Source: Diphasiastrum complanatum (lineage: Eukaryota; Streptophyta; Lycopodiopsida; Lycopodiales; Lycopodiaceae). Taken from it: a stretch of 64,000 bases of DNA. Numbering within the stretch: position 1 is the first letter of the stretch; the number at the start of each line of letters is the position of its first letter. This document shows positions 44,691 through 56,182 of this stretch, piece after piece. The stretch lies in the NCBI GenBank assembly GCA_029204225.1, contig CM055092.1, positions 75,766,345 through 75,830,344 on the forward strand. The letters run 5' to 3'. The notes beneath the pieces are model-generated. The model searched no databases. It worked only from the letters and a program-made list of their open reading frames with translations, and was not told the DNA's origin. Made by a program: the position numbers and the translations under genes.

Positions 44691-45411
44691 TTTTGCTAGG
44701 ATAGATCATCTCGAAAGGTCTGTCAATTGATCCGATAGGTCATCAAGAACATGCGGGTTCCAAAGACGGCGAAAGAGATGCAGGCTTTTGTAGGCATGAC
44801 GGGCTACCATTGCTAGTATATTTATGCATATGCGGAAAGGACTTACATAGGCAGTATACAAAATCACTATTCGGCTGTGTCAGGCATTCCAGGATTTAAT
44901 AGATGCCTTGGCAAATGTCCCAATTTTGCGGCCACCAGATTGGAGCATGCCATTTCATGTTCATGCAAATGCATTTCAAACGGCGGTGGGCTGTGTTTTA
45001 GCACAATCAGGGGAAGAAAAGGGGTATGATCACTTGGTTTATTATGCAAGTAAGATGCTCACACCTGCAGAAAAGAACTATTCAACTACGAAGAGAGAGG
45101 CGCTAAGTTTGATCTTTGTTCTTCGCAAGTTTCGACATTTTCTATTGAATAATAGATTCGTCGTCTACATGGATCATCAACCTTTACTGTATTTAATTCA
45201 TAAACAAGCAATTGTTAGTAGGATTGCGAGATGGATGATTCTATTCCAGCAATTTGAATTTGATATTCGGATTCGACCAGATAGAATACATACGATCATA
45301 GATCAATTGTCTCTCATTGAGATGAGGGATATCGAGGATGGCATTGATGAAATGCATGATGCTCGGAGCCATTATATGAGTCTTGGTATGGTGATTTATT
45401 TAAATTTTTAA
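44691..45411 (+). pseudogene. Gypsy F RNase H
   Basis: After a decayed connection (44690-44900), an open frame 44908-45411 gives VPILRPPDWSMPFHVHANAF, YASKMLTPAEKNYSTTKREA, and VYMDHQPLLYLIHKQ. RNase H is recognisable, but the usual first Asp (HTDAS) is Asn here (HANAF). The element stops before integrase. Confidence 0.8.
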
Positions 45412-46229
45412 TGCATGGAACGTTTCTAGGGGCATTTTAAAAAATCTCAAAAATTTGCTCATCTGTGAGTTCTACATTTTCTTCATTAGACAAGTGTGAC
45501 TGACATGAATAAGTTCATCTTCAATCGGATTTGGTATTGGATTTATTGATATCCAAGCTACGTTCATCATGTTCATTGAGAAAGTGATTGCGTATCCAAA
45601 GTTCGATCTAGTAAAGATATCTCACTCAATTTGGATTGATTATCTCATTAACACATATAGCCTGCTATATAATCCACTGTTGCAAGAGCTTGGTTCCAAT
45701 TGACAGTATCAATTTGAGAGTCATAATGAACTCCAAAATTCTTTACATGTTGATCACATGTATGATCCATTGTTAATGAATCATCTATGGTAGCCTAGTC
45801 GTTATAGATTTTCACAAAATCAGTAGATTATGTAGTATAAAAGCTTGTATCATTCCCCAAGAGAGAGAGAAATCTCCTCTTTCAGATGATAAGTGTACAA
45901 AGGTGTTGGAGAGATGGTAAATGTAATATTTAGAATTGGCATCCAGAAACACCAACGTGAAACGATTTGGTCAAGGTCTGAAGGAGTAGGTGGTACGTTA
46001 TCTTCCAGACTTATCTAACCTATTTCTGACATTTGTAATACTCCCCGAGTAGTACAATATCAAATCTCCTTGCTTTAGATCTCGCTCATGGATGTGCTTG
46101 TCGAACATCGAGCTTGTTGTTGTTTGATTAACCAATTTTGCCAGTAACCATAGCCTCGATGTTCTTCCAATTTTTTCAACACAATTAACTGCTCATGCAA
46201 TACTTCATTGTTGTCCAGATTATATGCAT
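45412..46229. other. Non-coding stretch with LTR-like promoter
   Basis: No gene. A TATA box GTAGTATAAAAGCTTG lies near 45831, followed by a GAGAGAGAG tract, the usual order in plant LTRs. Ends could not be fixed and no second copy is seen. Confidence 0.4.
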
Positions 46230-46675
46230 CTTGAATGCAGAGAATTGGAATTTGAATCCTACGAGGTTTGGAATCTGTGATATTCTTGAAGAACCAATAA
46301 TAAAACCGCCCAACTTGGATGACCTCAGAGTTCATATTGTTGACACAAACCAGCTGGATCATTTGAAAAAAGTATTTGAACGTTGTTGCAAGCACCAAAT
46401 CTCCTTAACTCCAGAAACATGTGATATCAAGACATGGGATTGCTACGACTTATGCCAAAATCAAAGTCATTGTGGAGCTACCACCACTAGGGACAATTCG
46501 AGGAGTATACATTTTTATGGGTCATGCAAATTGCTATCAGATATTCATTTTATTGTTTGCAGATTTAGCACGACCTATATACAAGTTGAACATTGTACAT
46601 ATTTGGACGACTGAGGAATTGGAATCATTTGAAAAATTGAAGAAAGCTTTAGCTTCTGCACCAATCTTATGAGCC
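46230..46675 (+). pseudogene. Gypsy A2 pol start with RT deleted
   Basis: NPTRFGICDILEEPIIKPPN matches DPTRFGVRDVPDEPTIKSP at 15100. About 45 bp later the text is already the RT thumb, LKKVFERCCKHQISLTPETC, then VISRHGIATTYAKIKVIVEL and ADLARPIYKLN. Thus nearly all the RT domain is gone. Frames shift near 46420. Confidence 0.8.
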
Positions 46676-48260
46676 CCAAATTGGACAATAGAGTTTTATG
46701 TTGATGCTAATGCATCAAAATATGCTATTGGATTAGTTTTGACGCATCCAGGTGAATACAAAAAAGACTATCCCATCAAATTTGCTGGTCGGCAGCTTAC
46801 ATATCCTGCAAAGAATTACTCCACAACAGAATGAGAAGCATTGGCCGTGGTTTTTTTAGTTAAGAAATTTCGACATTGTATGGCAATGTTTTGCATTTTA
46901 GACTAATCATCAGCCATTACTATATTTGGTGAACAAGACGTGCAACACGGGACATATTGCAAGATGGCTACTACTATTAACCGAATTTGGTTTTCGAGTT
47001 GTTGTGCGGAAAGGCAAACAACATTATCTTGTTGACCATGTTTCAAGAATCAAATCAGCACCAATTGATGGTGAAGTGGATGATGGACTACCGAATGCTG
47101 CATTGTTTTATGTTGAAGCCGTACCTGAGTGGGCAATAGATATTGTTGAATATTTGATGTTAGGCCAACCTAACGACTCTCTGAAAAAAGTACAGAAAAA
47201 ACAATTGATTCTTAAGATGCAGTCTTATCAATTGATTGTGGGCTAATTGTATCGACGTAGAATGGATGATATATTGAGAAGATGTGTGTTGCCTCACAAA
47301 GTACCCGAATTAATCATGATCTCACATGATGGGATGGGAGGTGGACATTTTCCAATAGGTATCACTATTTGCAAACTTCTACAATCAGGGTGTTGGTGGC
47401 CGACACTTCATAAGGATACCAAAAACTATATTCAGTCATGTCATGTATGTCAATGAGTACGGCGTCCTACGAAGCAGAATTATGAACCTTTGCATCCAGT
47501 TTTATCACAAGAACCATTCAAAAAATGGGGACTTGATGTGTCCTATTCATCCTATGACAAGAAAATCTCAAGCTCGATATATCATCCCTATCGAGATCAT
47601 AAGTGATCGTGGAACACACTTTGTTAATGAAATGATAAAGTGTTTGCTGGAAGACTTTTTTGTTATACACTAGTTTAGTACTCCGGATTATCTGAGGGGT
47701 AATGGACAAGCTGAATCTTCCAATAATATTCTCTACAACATTATGACAAAAACGGTTGAAGCAAGTCATTCTGATTGGAAACATAAACTTCACGCAGCAT
47801 TATGGGCATTCAGAATCGCTTACAAAGTTAGTACTAATCAGACACCATTTCGACTGGTATGATGGTCAAGATGCAGTGATGCCAATTGAATTTTTGGTAC
47901 CATTCGTATGTATAGCAACAACAAAATGATTGGATGATTCAAAATCCTTACAAATGCATCATGAGACTTTACATAAACTTTGTGAAACCAGATTGATGGC
48001 AGTATATGCATTAGCAACATAAAAAACTCATCGCAAGGCATGGCACGCTTATACAAAAAAGATCTAAAGGAAGGAGATCTAGCATCGATGTCTAAAACCA
48101 AGCTGATCAAAGGGAAATTGAAGTTTACAGGTGACGGAAGATACAAAGTGAAAGAGATATTGTCCTACAGAACAATTATTTTAGAACATTTGGATGAAAA
48201 CAATTTGATACTCCAGTGAATGGCAGCCGACTATGCAAGATTTGGTAGCTAGTTTAACCA
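46676..48260 (+). pseudogene. Gypsy A2 RNase H and integrase
   Basis: RNase H: FYVDANASKYAIGLVLTHPG and CNTGHIARWLLLLTEFGFRV. Integrase: HDGMGGGHFPIGITICKLLQ, CWWPTLHKDTKNYIQSCHVC, then a shortened core. The core lost the segment from the first Asp toward the second; IISDRGTHFVNEMIKCLLE keeps the second Asp and GNGQAESSNNIL the Glu. The C-terminus (48020-48250) matches A1's VKEIL and MAADYARF. Stops at 46831, 47244 and 47456 break it. Confidence 0.85.
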
Positions 48261-48900
48261 GTTCAACCAGCATGGTCCAAGACCTTATCAGTTTTACTTT
48301 TGCTATTTGCAATTTCTATGTTTGGTTGATTCTTTTTTTGGAAAAGACAAAAGAAAAAGAACAATAAAGAAAGAAGAAAAAAATGATGAGCAAAAGTAAA
48401 AAAAAAGTCATCAGACCAAAAAAAGTTGAAGGAAAGTATTTTCATAAATCAATTTTTGATAGAAAATGACTTAGAAAATTACTTTTTCAGTCATGTTTTG
48501 TACATACAGTCTTGAAAACCTTTGTCGAGATGCCAGATCATACATCCACCTTAGATTACCGATATTGAGTTAGGCAAAGGTTATTTTGTAGAGTTCTCAA
48601 AATAGTAAACTAGTGAACCTTCGCCAAGCAAAAGCATGATACAGAGCATGATATGGTCTTTATTAACCTTTGTTGACCTGAAAGATGGATCCAGAATGCT
48701 TGAAAATTTTTATTACATACATTACCTAGGCGAAGGATGTCCGTAGGCAAATGATGAACCTTCACCAGACCTTCAGAACATTCGCCAGACTACCATAGTT
48801 GTCAAGAACCTTCGCTAAGATTTCTGAAAGCTATTTTCATAGTACTAAGTCTGCTTGTAAATTTTTGTCTAGAATTGATGAACCAAACTAGTACTTTGAC
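48261..48900 (+). other. Gypsy A2 spacer downstream of integrase
   Basis: A-rich stretch near 48335-48430 then repeated CCTTCGCC/CTTCGCCAG phrases near 48615, 48730 and 48770-48790. Matches the spacer of A3 (39901-40546). No gene. Confidence 0.6.
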
Positions 48901-49270
48901 CAATGGACCCACCAAATCAGCTTATAAAAGGGCTGAATTCAATTTCATTTCTTACTTGTGCTAGTGAAGCTCTTGCAAAGTTTCTCATGACCAAAACTTT
49001 CATACAACTTTTTGATACACTCTTGTGTCATTTACTCTCAATTTTTGTCTTTTATCATCATGTCTTCTACCGATACTAGTCAGTCTCCACGTTATGTCAT
49101 TCATTGTGATGTTCTAATTGCAACGGACATTATGATACTTCCTAGCACAAACATGGTGGCTCAATGGATGACCCTTGTTGAGCCTCTGCTGATGGCCATG
49201 GGGATCCGGCAGTGCTTGGCTAAAAACCATGTTGATGAGGAATGTGTTAATCCTTTGAAACCACGCTCTT
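48901..49270 (+). pseudogene. Gypsy A2 accessory ORF, first part
   Basis: Frame with MSSTDTSQSPRYVIHCDV, ATDIMILPSTNMVAQWMTLV and EPLLMAMGI, nearly the same as 18720-18870 in A1. It is cut at about 49270 by an insertion made of other elements. A1 has a TAG where this copy reads AQWMT, so this copy shows the older, unbroken reading. Confidence 0.8.
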
Positions 49271-49430
49271 GCTGATTGTTTCAAGCCATAAAGTGCTTAA
49301 TGGATTTATAGACATGATGCTTCATATCTTTGAGAATGTATCCCTCAAGTTGTAGCATATACATATCCAAGCCTCATCCTCATCCATCTCAAATTGTGCG
49401 TGATTTCTATTTTCATTAGAAGATGCGTGC
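49271..49430 (-). pseudogene. Copia reverse transcriptase fragment inside gypsy A2
   Basis: On the minus strand the text reads DMYMLQLEGYILKDMKHHVY then KSIKHFMA, matching copia RT 'VYM.QPEGF...HVYKLKKALYGLKQ'. Only this short piece is present. It adjoins CACTA-like sequence upstream on the same strand, so the two entered together or in sequence. Confidence 0.6.
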
Positions 49431-49886
49431 GCAACATCATTCCCGTTTTTTTCAAAGTAAGATTCAAACATATTGTGCATTGCTTCATCATGTTGTACCT
49501 CATCATCATCATCATTAGAATCAAGTGCATTACTCTTTTGTTCTATTGTATTTCCCTCTTAAATTTGTTTCATTCTTTGTTCTCTTATATCTATCAAAAC
49601 TTGAAGTTGATTGTAACTAAACATGGATGGATCAACTCCATGGAATGGCATTCGATTTATTAGATACACACATTCAATAAATTCAATAGGTGACATATAT
49701 AGATTGATGAGCCTTATAATAAATAACAATCATATAAAGCTAACAAACCTCAACGTCTTCCAAATTCTAATCTTTTCGTCTAAACTTTCACAAATGATTT
49801 TCAACAATGCGTCTTTCACGCATCTTTTGCCCATCACACTTGACACATGTGCACCATATTTTATCTTGAAAATAGTCTAGGATTGG
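49431..49886 (-). pseudogene. CACTA (En/Spm) transposase-associated domain fragment
   Basis: Minus-strand pieces read IWCTCVKCDGQKMRERRIVE (Cys pair as in the transposase-associated domain), then after a stretch that looks like an intron, NRMPFHGVDPSMFSYNQLQV and an acidic SNDDDDEVQHDEAMHNMFES. This order is that of the N-terminal, zinc-binding part of plant CACTA proteins. The catalytic part is absent. Right edge at about 49886, back into gypsy A2. Confidence 0.6.
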
Positions 49887-50788
49887 ATCACATGGGAGAT
49901 GCTGAAGAAGTCACAGAAGCCCAAGCTATGGAAGCATGGCCATCAACATCAAACACAAGGCTTTTATTTCATAAGCCAGTCATCGTCGAGGAGTAGATTC
50001 ATAATTTCTTACAACAACATCCACATGACTCCTCGAGGGGTGCATGGGTCATTAAGTTTTGGACTTCATAGATTGAAGCCGGGAAAGAGTTCGATAAGCT
50101 AATCACATTGGGTAAGCAATCGCATTGGCAAAAAACAGTTTTTGAGAAAGCTCCAGATTCCATCAAGAGCTATGTTGCGAGTCCTTGCCAATTGCAAGTA
50201 GATCCATACTATGTGCCAATGCTGCAATGACATGAATGAAAAGATTTGGGTATTTCGATGGATCAAATCAGTATCCATACCCAACATTGGCCCATAATCT
50301 ACTAGAAATATAGTTGGTGAATTGCCATTGATTTCAACAGAGCCCTTCAGGCTTATGCTTATCAGTATACGTCTTTGCCAGACCCAACGGTTAGACAATC
50401 GACGCTTTTTGCAAATCACTTGTCCAACTTGGCGTCTATTTCAAATAAATGGGATGATTTCCTATCTCAATTGGCTTTCGATCCAAATGCTCTGATGGCG
50501 TCCGAAAAGGTATAAGATCAGTTGCCGATAGCTCATTTGTACTAGCATGCTGCGATGCTCGGAGGAGCATGGGAGTCCAAATTCACAGCATGGATGACCT
50601 TAAAATAGATTGTAGACACGAATAAGTGATTTTTTCCACACAAGTTCAATTTCAATACGGATCGCCTAGAATTCATGGAGAAAGTGCAGTACCATCTCAT
50701 CAAGGTACGAAGAGAGGCCAAGCAGATCCCCAAGTGAATAATCTCGCGAGGTGTCATGGGAGTACCACCAGTTTTGGTGAGGGATACT
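49887..50788 (+). pseudogene. Gypsy A2 accessory ORF, second part, and polypurine tract
   Basis: In mixed frames the text matches A1 20330-21220: ..FHKPVIVEE, HPHDSSRGAWVIKFW, SPCQLQVDPYYVPMLQ, DPTVRQSTLFANHLSNLAS and the GGAGAAAGTGCAGTACCATC phrase. It ends with the GTGAGGGATA tract beside the LTR. Conservation of this region between copies as diverged as A1 and A2 supports it being a real family A gene. Confidence 0.75.
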
Positions 50789-51250
50789 ATTGGAAGGATA
50801 CCTAGGCAACCCTAACCCTAGTTAATAAGTGAGAGGGATTCGGCACCCTGCGTGTGTAAGTCCAACCCGATGATCACATAGTTATTTGATTAGTTACAAG
50901 TTAATAAAAGGATTTTAGGCCTTTTTCTGGGACTTCTAATGTCATAGGGTCTAAAAGTTAAGTTAGTGAATAAAATAGGGGTTCCCACCAAAATTCATTT
51001 TCAAATTGGTTTCCTCCAATTAATTAATGGGTTCCCACTCTTTTTAAAATTTGAATAGTTAGGGAGGTAGGAATTGGCCAGTAGAAATTGAGGCCAAGGC
51101 TCTCCAATCCACTATATAAGTGGTAGTTTCAAATGGCATTGTACATGTTCTCTCATCATTTCGACACAAGCAGGTTGGCCCTCTTATGGAATGGACTAGG
51201 AATTTCCTTGCTCTCTCTCTCTTCTTCTCTCTCACAAAAAGCATAAGAAC
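50789..51250 (+). mobile_element. Family A gypsy LTR of copy A2, truncated
   Basis: Begins TATTGGAAGG (A1: TGTTGGAGGG), has CTAACCCTAGTTAATAAGTG, GATCACATAGTTATTTGATT, a TATA box CTATATAAGTGG near 51110, and a (CT)n tract near 51210-51235. Homology to the A1 LTR ends near 51250. It differs from A1 by an insertion near 50980-51035. Confidence 0.8.
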
Positions 51251-52403
51251 ATTCAAAAAATTTGTGCCTTGCCATGACTTTTGAAGAGAGAAGACGGGAG
51301 CGGATGATAGTAACGATTGGTCGTATCTGCTACTTTTTGTCACCTTGGGTTTGTGGTTGATGCTTTCTCACCATCTTAATGCCCCTATTGCTCTTGCTTT
51401 AGCTATATCCATGTGCTCTTCCTCTTGCTCCTTGTTTCCTCATTGCTCCTCTTGCTCTTGCTCCTTCTTTCCTCATTTCTCCTCTTGCTCTTGTTTCTTT
51501 TGGTATTCTCCTTCAAAAAGTGAAATGGTAAACTCATTAAGAACATTGCATCTCTATTTGCACAAACCGAACATGAGACTGCCTCTGAAGACCAACCATC
51601 CGGCCAGAATCATGGCCACAGGACCAAGCAAGGAGTTGCGCGGCTCTCAGGAGTTTGCAAAGAAGTATCCAACAACAAAAGAGCAAGGCGGCTACATACT
51701 GCCAGATTTGGACTAGTGTCAGACACATAAATCAAACTCCTGGATCCACAACCTCTCTGGCGTCAACAGCTCTTCCTACAAAGTAAGACTTCAATGGCAC
51801 GATATCTCGAAGCTCTCTCCTACATGTGCACCAATCCTTATTACTATCTAGTAGCGAGGCGAGAACCATTTCCTGCCACCAAGGTCAAGAACAGAATCTT
51901 TTGGCCTAAACTCACAAGCGTGGATACCGACAACTTAGCCGAAGACATGGTCACCAACTGCCGAGTATTCTACCAGAAGCACCATGGCAATCCTGATCGC
52001 GATGTCAGATATTTTGCAGATAATTGCGGCCTGGTGGCATTTCTGGCAGAACTCAAAGTTGGGATCGAGGGTTACCCCCAATCGCCCTTGATATCAATAC
52101 ACCTTTGCGCACGCAAGATGACCATATCAACGTTGCAAGGCTCTATTATCTCGCTGCACTCACTTCCGCCCTACACGTTGATATGGTGGAGCTATGAAAA
52201 ACCCATAACTTTCTCCAGGGTATGCTCCATTATTACAAACCCATGCCCTTCCTGAACAAATTACGATGGCAAATGATGGAGGGCATCGGCATGACAATCT
52301 ACCACTCCTGACAGCAACAGTCTCGTCTCCAAGAAGCACAAAAGATCCAGGACGAAAAGACGTCGATTGGTGTGGGACCACCAATCCAATAAGGAGGGAG
52401 ATA
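51251..52403 (+). pseudogene. 3' ORF region of element G
   Basis: Frames 51345-51716 and 51794-52255 lie in front of a polypurine tract and LTR. The second has PKLTSVDTDNLAEDMVTNCR and ADNCGLVAFLAELKVGIEG, which I do not recognise; by position it is the last ORF of a retroelement like that of family A. The first contains a CTCTTGCTC(T/C) simple repeat (51415-51500) coding Cys/Ser runs. The tract AAGGAGGGAGATAA ends at 52403. Confidence 0.4.
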
Positions 52404-53205
52404 ATGTTAGCAACTGTGCTAACACAGAGAAAATAAAAAAGAAAGAAATAAAACTCCGTGGCATGTGTTTTGTAAGACCACGTATGAGTATCTGTCAATA
52501 AACTTCAACCATGGCATGTGTTTTGTAAGTCCATGAGTAGAAGCTTAAATAATAATAAAAAAAGCTTAAACTTAGATTTAGAATTTAGACTTAGGAAACT
52601 TAAGATTAGAAATATTTTATCTTAAGTTTTCCTAAGTTAAGAAATTTGAATATCAAAATCCTAAGTTAGAAGTTCTAGAAAGGCTAGAAACAGATTAGTC
52701 CCATAAGTTAGTAGATACTTATGGAAGACCCTCCTTGCCATAAAAGGAGAGTTATTTGCATTGTAAACAACACTTTTGAGATTAAGCTATCTTGCTCTCT
52801 ATTTTGGAGAATTATCATTCTATTTCATTTGTGTTCCCTTTGGAAAGGTGCATAGCTTGAGGGAAGGTGCTCGGGCCTCCTCTTGCCTCCTTTTCATCGG
52901 TTTTATTGTGGCATGTTCATTATTGCTTATTTGCTTAGTATTTGCCGCAATCTCATTTTATTACCCTTTGGGTGTTGATCTAGGATTTAGTCTAAATACC
53001 TTGCTAGTTGGGTAAGCCTTAGTAAAGTTTTGTATTTTGTCATCTCGGTTAATTTCATTTCTATTTCGGGCACTAGTTGGGTAAGCCTTAGTGCTTCATC
53101 ATTGTTTTATTTTCGTATTTCCGTTGAAGCTTGTTGTAGAAACTTAAAAAGTGGACGAATCTCTACATCCCTATACTACACCCGTAAGTAGATTTAGCCA
53201 CCGCA
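52404..53205 (+). mobile_element. LTR of element G
   Basis: Starts TGTTAGCAAC directly after the polypurine tract. A TATA box, GCCATAAAAGGAGAG, lies near 52738, and a GTTGGGTAAGCCTTAGT phrase occurs twice (53007, 53077). The end is not certain, between ACTACA at 53180 and CACCGCA at 53205. No second LTR is in the window. Confidence 0.6.
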
Positions 53206-53595
53206 CGAACTAGAAATACTTCCAACATGGGTCTCTCTTGAACTGAATGCACATGCATAATCAACCAAAATGCAAGCCAATGCATTCAACAAATGATCTA
53301 CGTTACTACTCAATTGAACAATGATGGATTCCTACTTATAATGCTGCAAAAACAAAATGAACAGATCCTTACAACTAAAAACTAAACAAAGCATACATCC
53401 TACCTAAATACAAGAAACAAGAAACAAAACTAGACAACAATTTGAGAGTCCAAGAATCAAGAAACCCACATATATTGATTCTTGGACACTCCAAGAACAT
53501 CAAGAACTAGAATGTTGGAGGTTATGCAAGATTTATGCCACATTTCTAGCCTATTAGGTGAGAGGTGCTCTTGGGTAGCTCTGGTCAAATATCTT
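53206..53595. other. Flank between element G and copia M
   Basis: Mostly non-coding. From about 53460 copia sequence starts (SLILGHSKNIK..). An A-rich run of AACTAAACAAAG-type words lies near 53380-53440. Confidence 0.4.
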
Positions 53596-54290
53596 GGGGA
53601 TTCGTCAGAATCAGCTAGCATTTCTCAAGTGGGAGTTGTGGCACAAAAGGCTAGGCCATCCTAACTATCAAGTTATGGAGTCCATGATTTCCAAGGAGCT
53701 AGCACTTGGGCTTCCCAAATCCTTATCCAAGTGTGGCAAGCTTTGTAAGCTTGTGGTCTATCCAAGACACATAAGCAATCATTCAAGAGATCTATGAATA
53801 GATCTTCGTCTCCTCTTGATCTTATACACTCGGATGAACACTCATTTTCACATGTATCTAATGGTGAAGCTTCTATGTATGTAACATTCAAAGATGATTG
53901 TTCAAGATACACATGGATCTATCTTTTGTGTAAGAAAAGCTTAGTGTATGATTCATTTCTAAAGTTCAAATCTCTTGTGGAAAAGCAACTTAATGCTAGC
54001 ATCAAAGTGTTAAGATGTGATAATGGAGGAGAGTACATCTCCAATAGCACGAGAGATTTTTGTTAGGCTAATGGCATTAAGAGAGAGCTCACATGTACTT
54101 ACACCCCCCAACAAATTGGGATGGCCAAGAGAAAGAATAGATCTTTATGTGAATGTGCTAAAGTATTAACATTAGATGCCTCTCTACCTATTTCATTTCG
54201 GAGAAAAGCCATTACTTGTGCAATTATTTATGTAATAGGCTTCCCAATAGTGCCATTGGTAGAATCACTATTAGGCCCACTTTGTCCATT
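53596..54290 (+). pseudogene. Copia M pre-integrase and integrase, catalytic Glu lost
   Basis: ELWHKRLGHPNYQVMESMIS is the pre-integrase zinc region. The core has DLIHSDEHSFSHVSNGEA, DDCSRYTWIYLL and KVLRCDNGGEYIS. After a TAG the text reads TPQQIGMAKRKNRSLCECAK, where the family has QNGVAERKNR: the catalytic Glu is Lys. Both Asp are kept. It ends in non-coding sequence by 54300; no RT follows. Confidence 0.85.
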
Positions 54291-54367
54291 ATAACGTAAC
54301 TGTAAAATACTCAAGTCTATTTTGTAATTTTCAAGATTACAGTTTTATTAGAAACGTATTTACATAG

Positions 54368-54472
54368 AGTAGTAGGTTTCTTTCCTTGCTTAACCTCAAT
54401 CCAAGATCTAATCAATCTAGCATCAAAGAGATGAAATTAATTGTCACGCATAGATTTGTTCCCATGAACTCC
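54368..54472 (-). mobile_element. Family A LTR end fragment (minus)
   Basis: The reverse complement matches the last 105 bp of the family A LTR: GGGAACAAATCTATGCGTGA, CTTTGATGCTAGATTGATTAG and GGAAAGAAACC. It borders copia C sequence at about 54472 (ATGAATGAGCCTCC). Confidence 0.75.
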
Positions 54473-54932
54473 ATGAATGAGCCTCCATCTCCATCTTGCC
54501 ATCAACACTTGATGACTTGGCCATGAATGAGTGACATAATGATCTTCCAAAGCCTTCATTTCCATCAGCAAAAGCAGCCAAGAATGATAGTGCAATTCCA
54601 ACATCAAAATGATGCTCACCAATGTACTAGTTTTACCATATCTTGATAATTTGCACACATCCACATGAAATTGCTCAATTATGAGATAGAACAAGTAAAG
54701 TAACTTGAACAACAATTCCTTGTTGCACTTTGACCTTACTTGAGTCTTCCATAACCTTCAAAAATAGATCCAAAACATATTTGCCAATTGACTCTCCTTT
54801 GATGCTCTTGACTAGTTCCAAATTGCCAACTTGTCTTTTGTCATGTTGAAGCCCTTTGAGATTAACCTCTTGATCATCAAAGTCATTGAATTTTTTTTTT
54901 TTAGATTCATTACTTGCTGTAAAATCATGACA
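54473..54932 (-). pseudogene. Copia family C, second copy: RT-replacing segment
   Basis: On the minus strand this matches 11900-12360 of the first copy, in broken frames: DVCKLSRYGKTS, YIGEHHFDVGIALSFLAAFA and SLCHSFMAKSSS. It follows the integrase linker with no RT motif between, the same layout as the first copy. So the replacement was present before the family spread. Confidence 0.75.
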
Positions 54933-55693
54933 TCATCCATCCACTTGCATAGCTCCATCTACACAAGAGGATTCATCAAAATATGTGAGAAATGCAAAAT
55001 GAGTCACTTCCACTTTCTTACCCTTCTCATCATAAGTGCACCTTGAAGGCATTTGTCTTTCCCTTGATGTTCTCCTTGGCTTTTTACTTGATGATGGTCC
55101 TTCATCATCACCATCCAAAGTAGGATCGTTTACATCAACATCAAGAATGTTAGATCCATCCACATCACCATCAATAATGCTTGAAGATACTTTTGGAATG
55201 ATTCTCTAAAAGAAAATGACATCTCTACCAACAATCACCTTGTTAGTAGAAGGAATGTAAACCTTGTAGGCTTTATTCACCTCACTATATCCAACAAATA
55301 TACCTTTCCTTGAAGATGGATCTTCTTTGGTCCTATCATCAAGTGTAATGTTGACATAGCATGTGCATCCAAAAGTTCTAAGAAAGTTGACACTCGGCCT
55401 CCTATTGAATAGCATCTCAAAAGGTGTCCTTCCATCCAAAATAGCACTCAACCACCTATTGTACAAGAAATTAGCACACAATTATGCATGATCCCAAAAT
55501 GTCTTACCAATATTAGCACTTAATGTCATGGCTTTAGCACTTTCACATAAAGTCCTATTCTTCCTTTCAGCCACTCCATTTTTTTGTGGGGTCCTTGGTG
55601 TTATACTCTCTCTTGATCCCGTGCTCATCACAAAAAGCCTTGAACTTGGTAGATATTTACTCTCCACCATTGTCACTCCTTGAGCACTTGATC
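54933..55693 (-). pseudogene. Copia family C, second copy: integrase
   Basis: Frames 55676-55482, 55481-55206 and 55163-54933. Present: TPQKNGVAERKNRTLCESAK, ANFLYNRWLSAILDGRTPFE, KEDPSSRKGIFVGYSEVNKA and DDEGPSSSKKPRRTSRERQM. The Glu of the active site is kept, but the part with the two Asp residues is lost beyond 55693, where a small chromovirus element is inserted. Confidence 0.85.
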
Positions 55694-56182
55694 TGTAATG
55701 ACCACTAGGGAAAAACCCCTAAGATGAGGATAGGAAAACACAAGAGAGATCGTGGAGCAAAACCACCCAACCAATTATGGATCTCTCCTGGAGAATCCTC
55801 CTGGATCTAGCCCCCAAGCCATGCCATGTGATAGCAAGAGGAGAAGAGCTCAACTGGCAACCTAGACCAAAGTCCTCGATGAAATAATCACTACCTCAAT
55901 ATATAGAGAGTAGGATCTTGTGCATGAGCCCATGCAATCCCCATGCAGGTCAACATAAATAGATCACAACTCTTCATGCATACCTCCTGTCTATATCAGT
56001 CACACGTACAAGCACTACTCCATATGTCTCAATTAGAGTGTCAGAGTTCTCTCAAGGTCATTAATCACCAACATGCCTTGACGTGGAATTAAATCTTGGC
56101 ATGACTAATAATCTCGAACACTGGAGGGCTACTCTACCATATTAGGACTATTCCATGTCCTTAATTAAATATGGCTGCAACA
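55694..56182 (-). mobile_element. 3' LTR of small chromovirus element T
   Basis: 489 bp. On the minus strand it begins TGTTGCAGCC at 56182 and ends GGTCATTACA at 55694. It is about 85-90% like 56990-57459. The polypurine tract AAGGGAGGAAGAA lies directly inside at 56183-56195. Flank TGATC (55689-55693) equals the five bases after the other LTR (57460-57464), a candidate target-site duplication. Confidence 0.85.

Noticed and set aside
51059-51343. 94-codon minus frame
   Set aside because: Lies inside the LTR of gypsy A2 and reads its (CT)n tract as Arg/Glu; not a gene.
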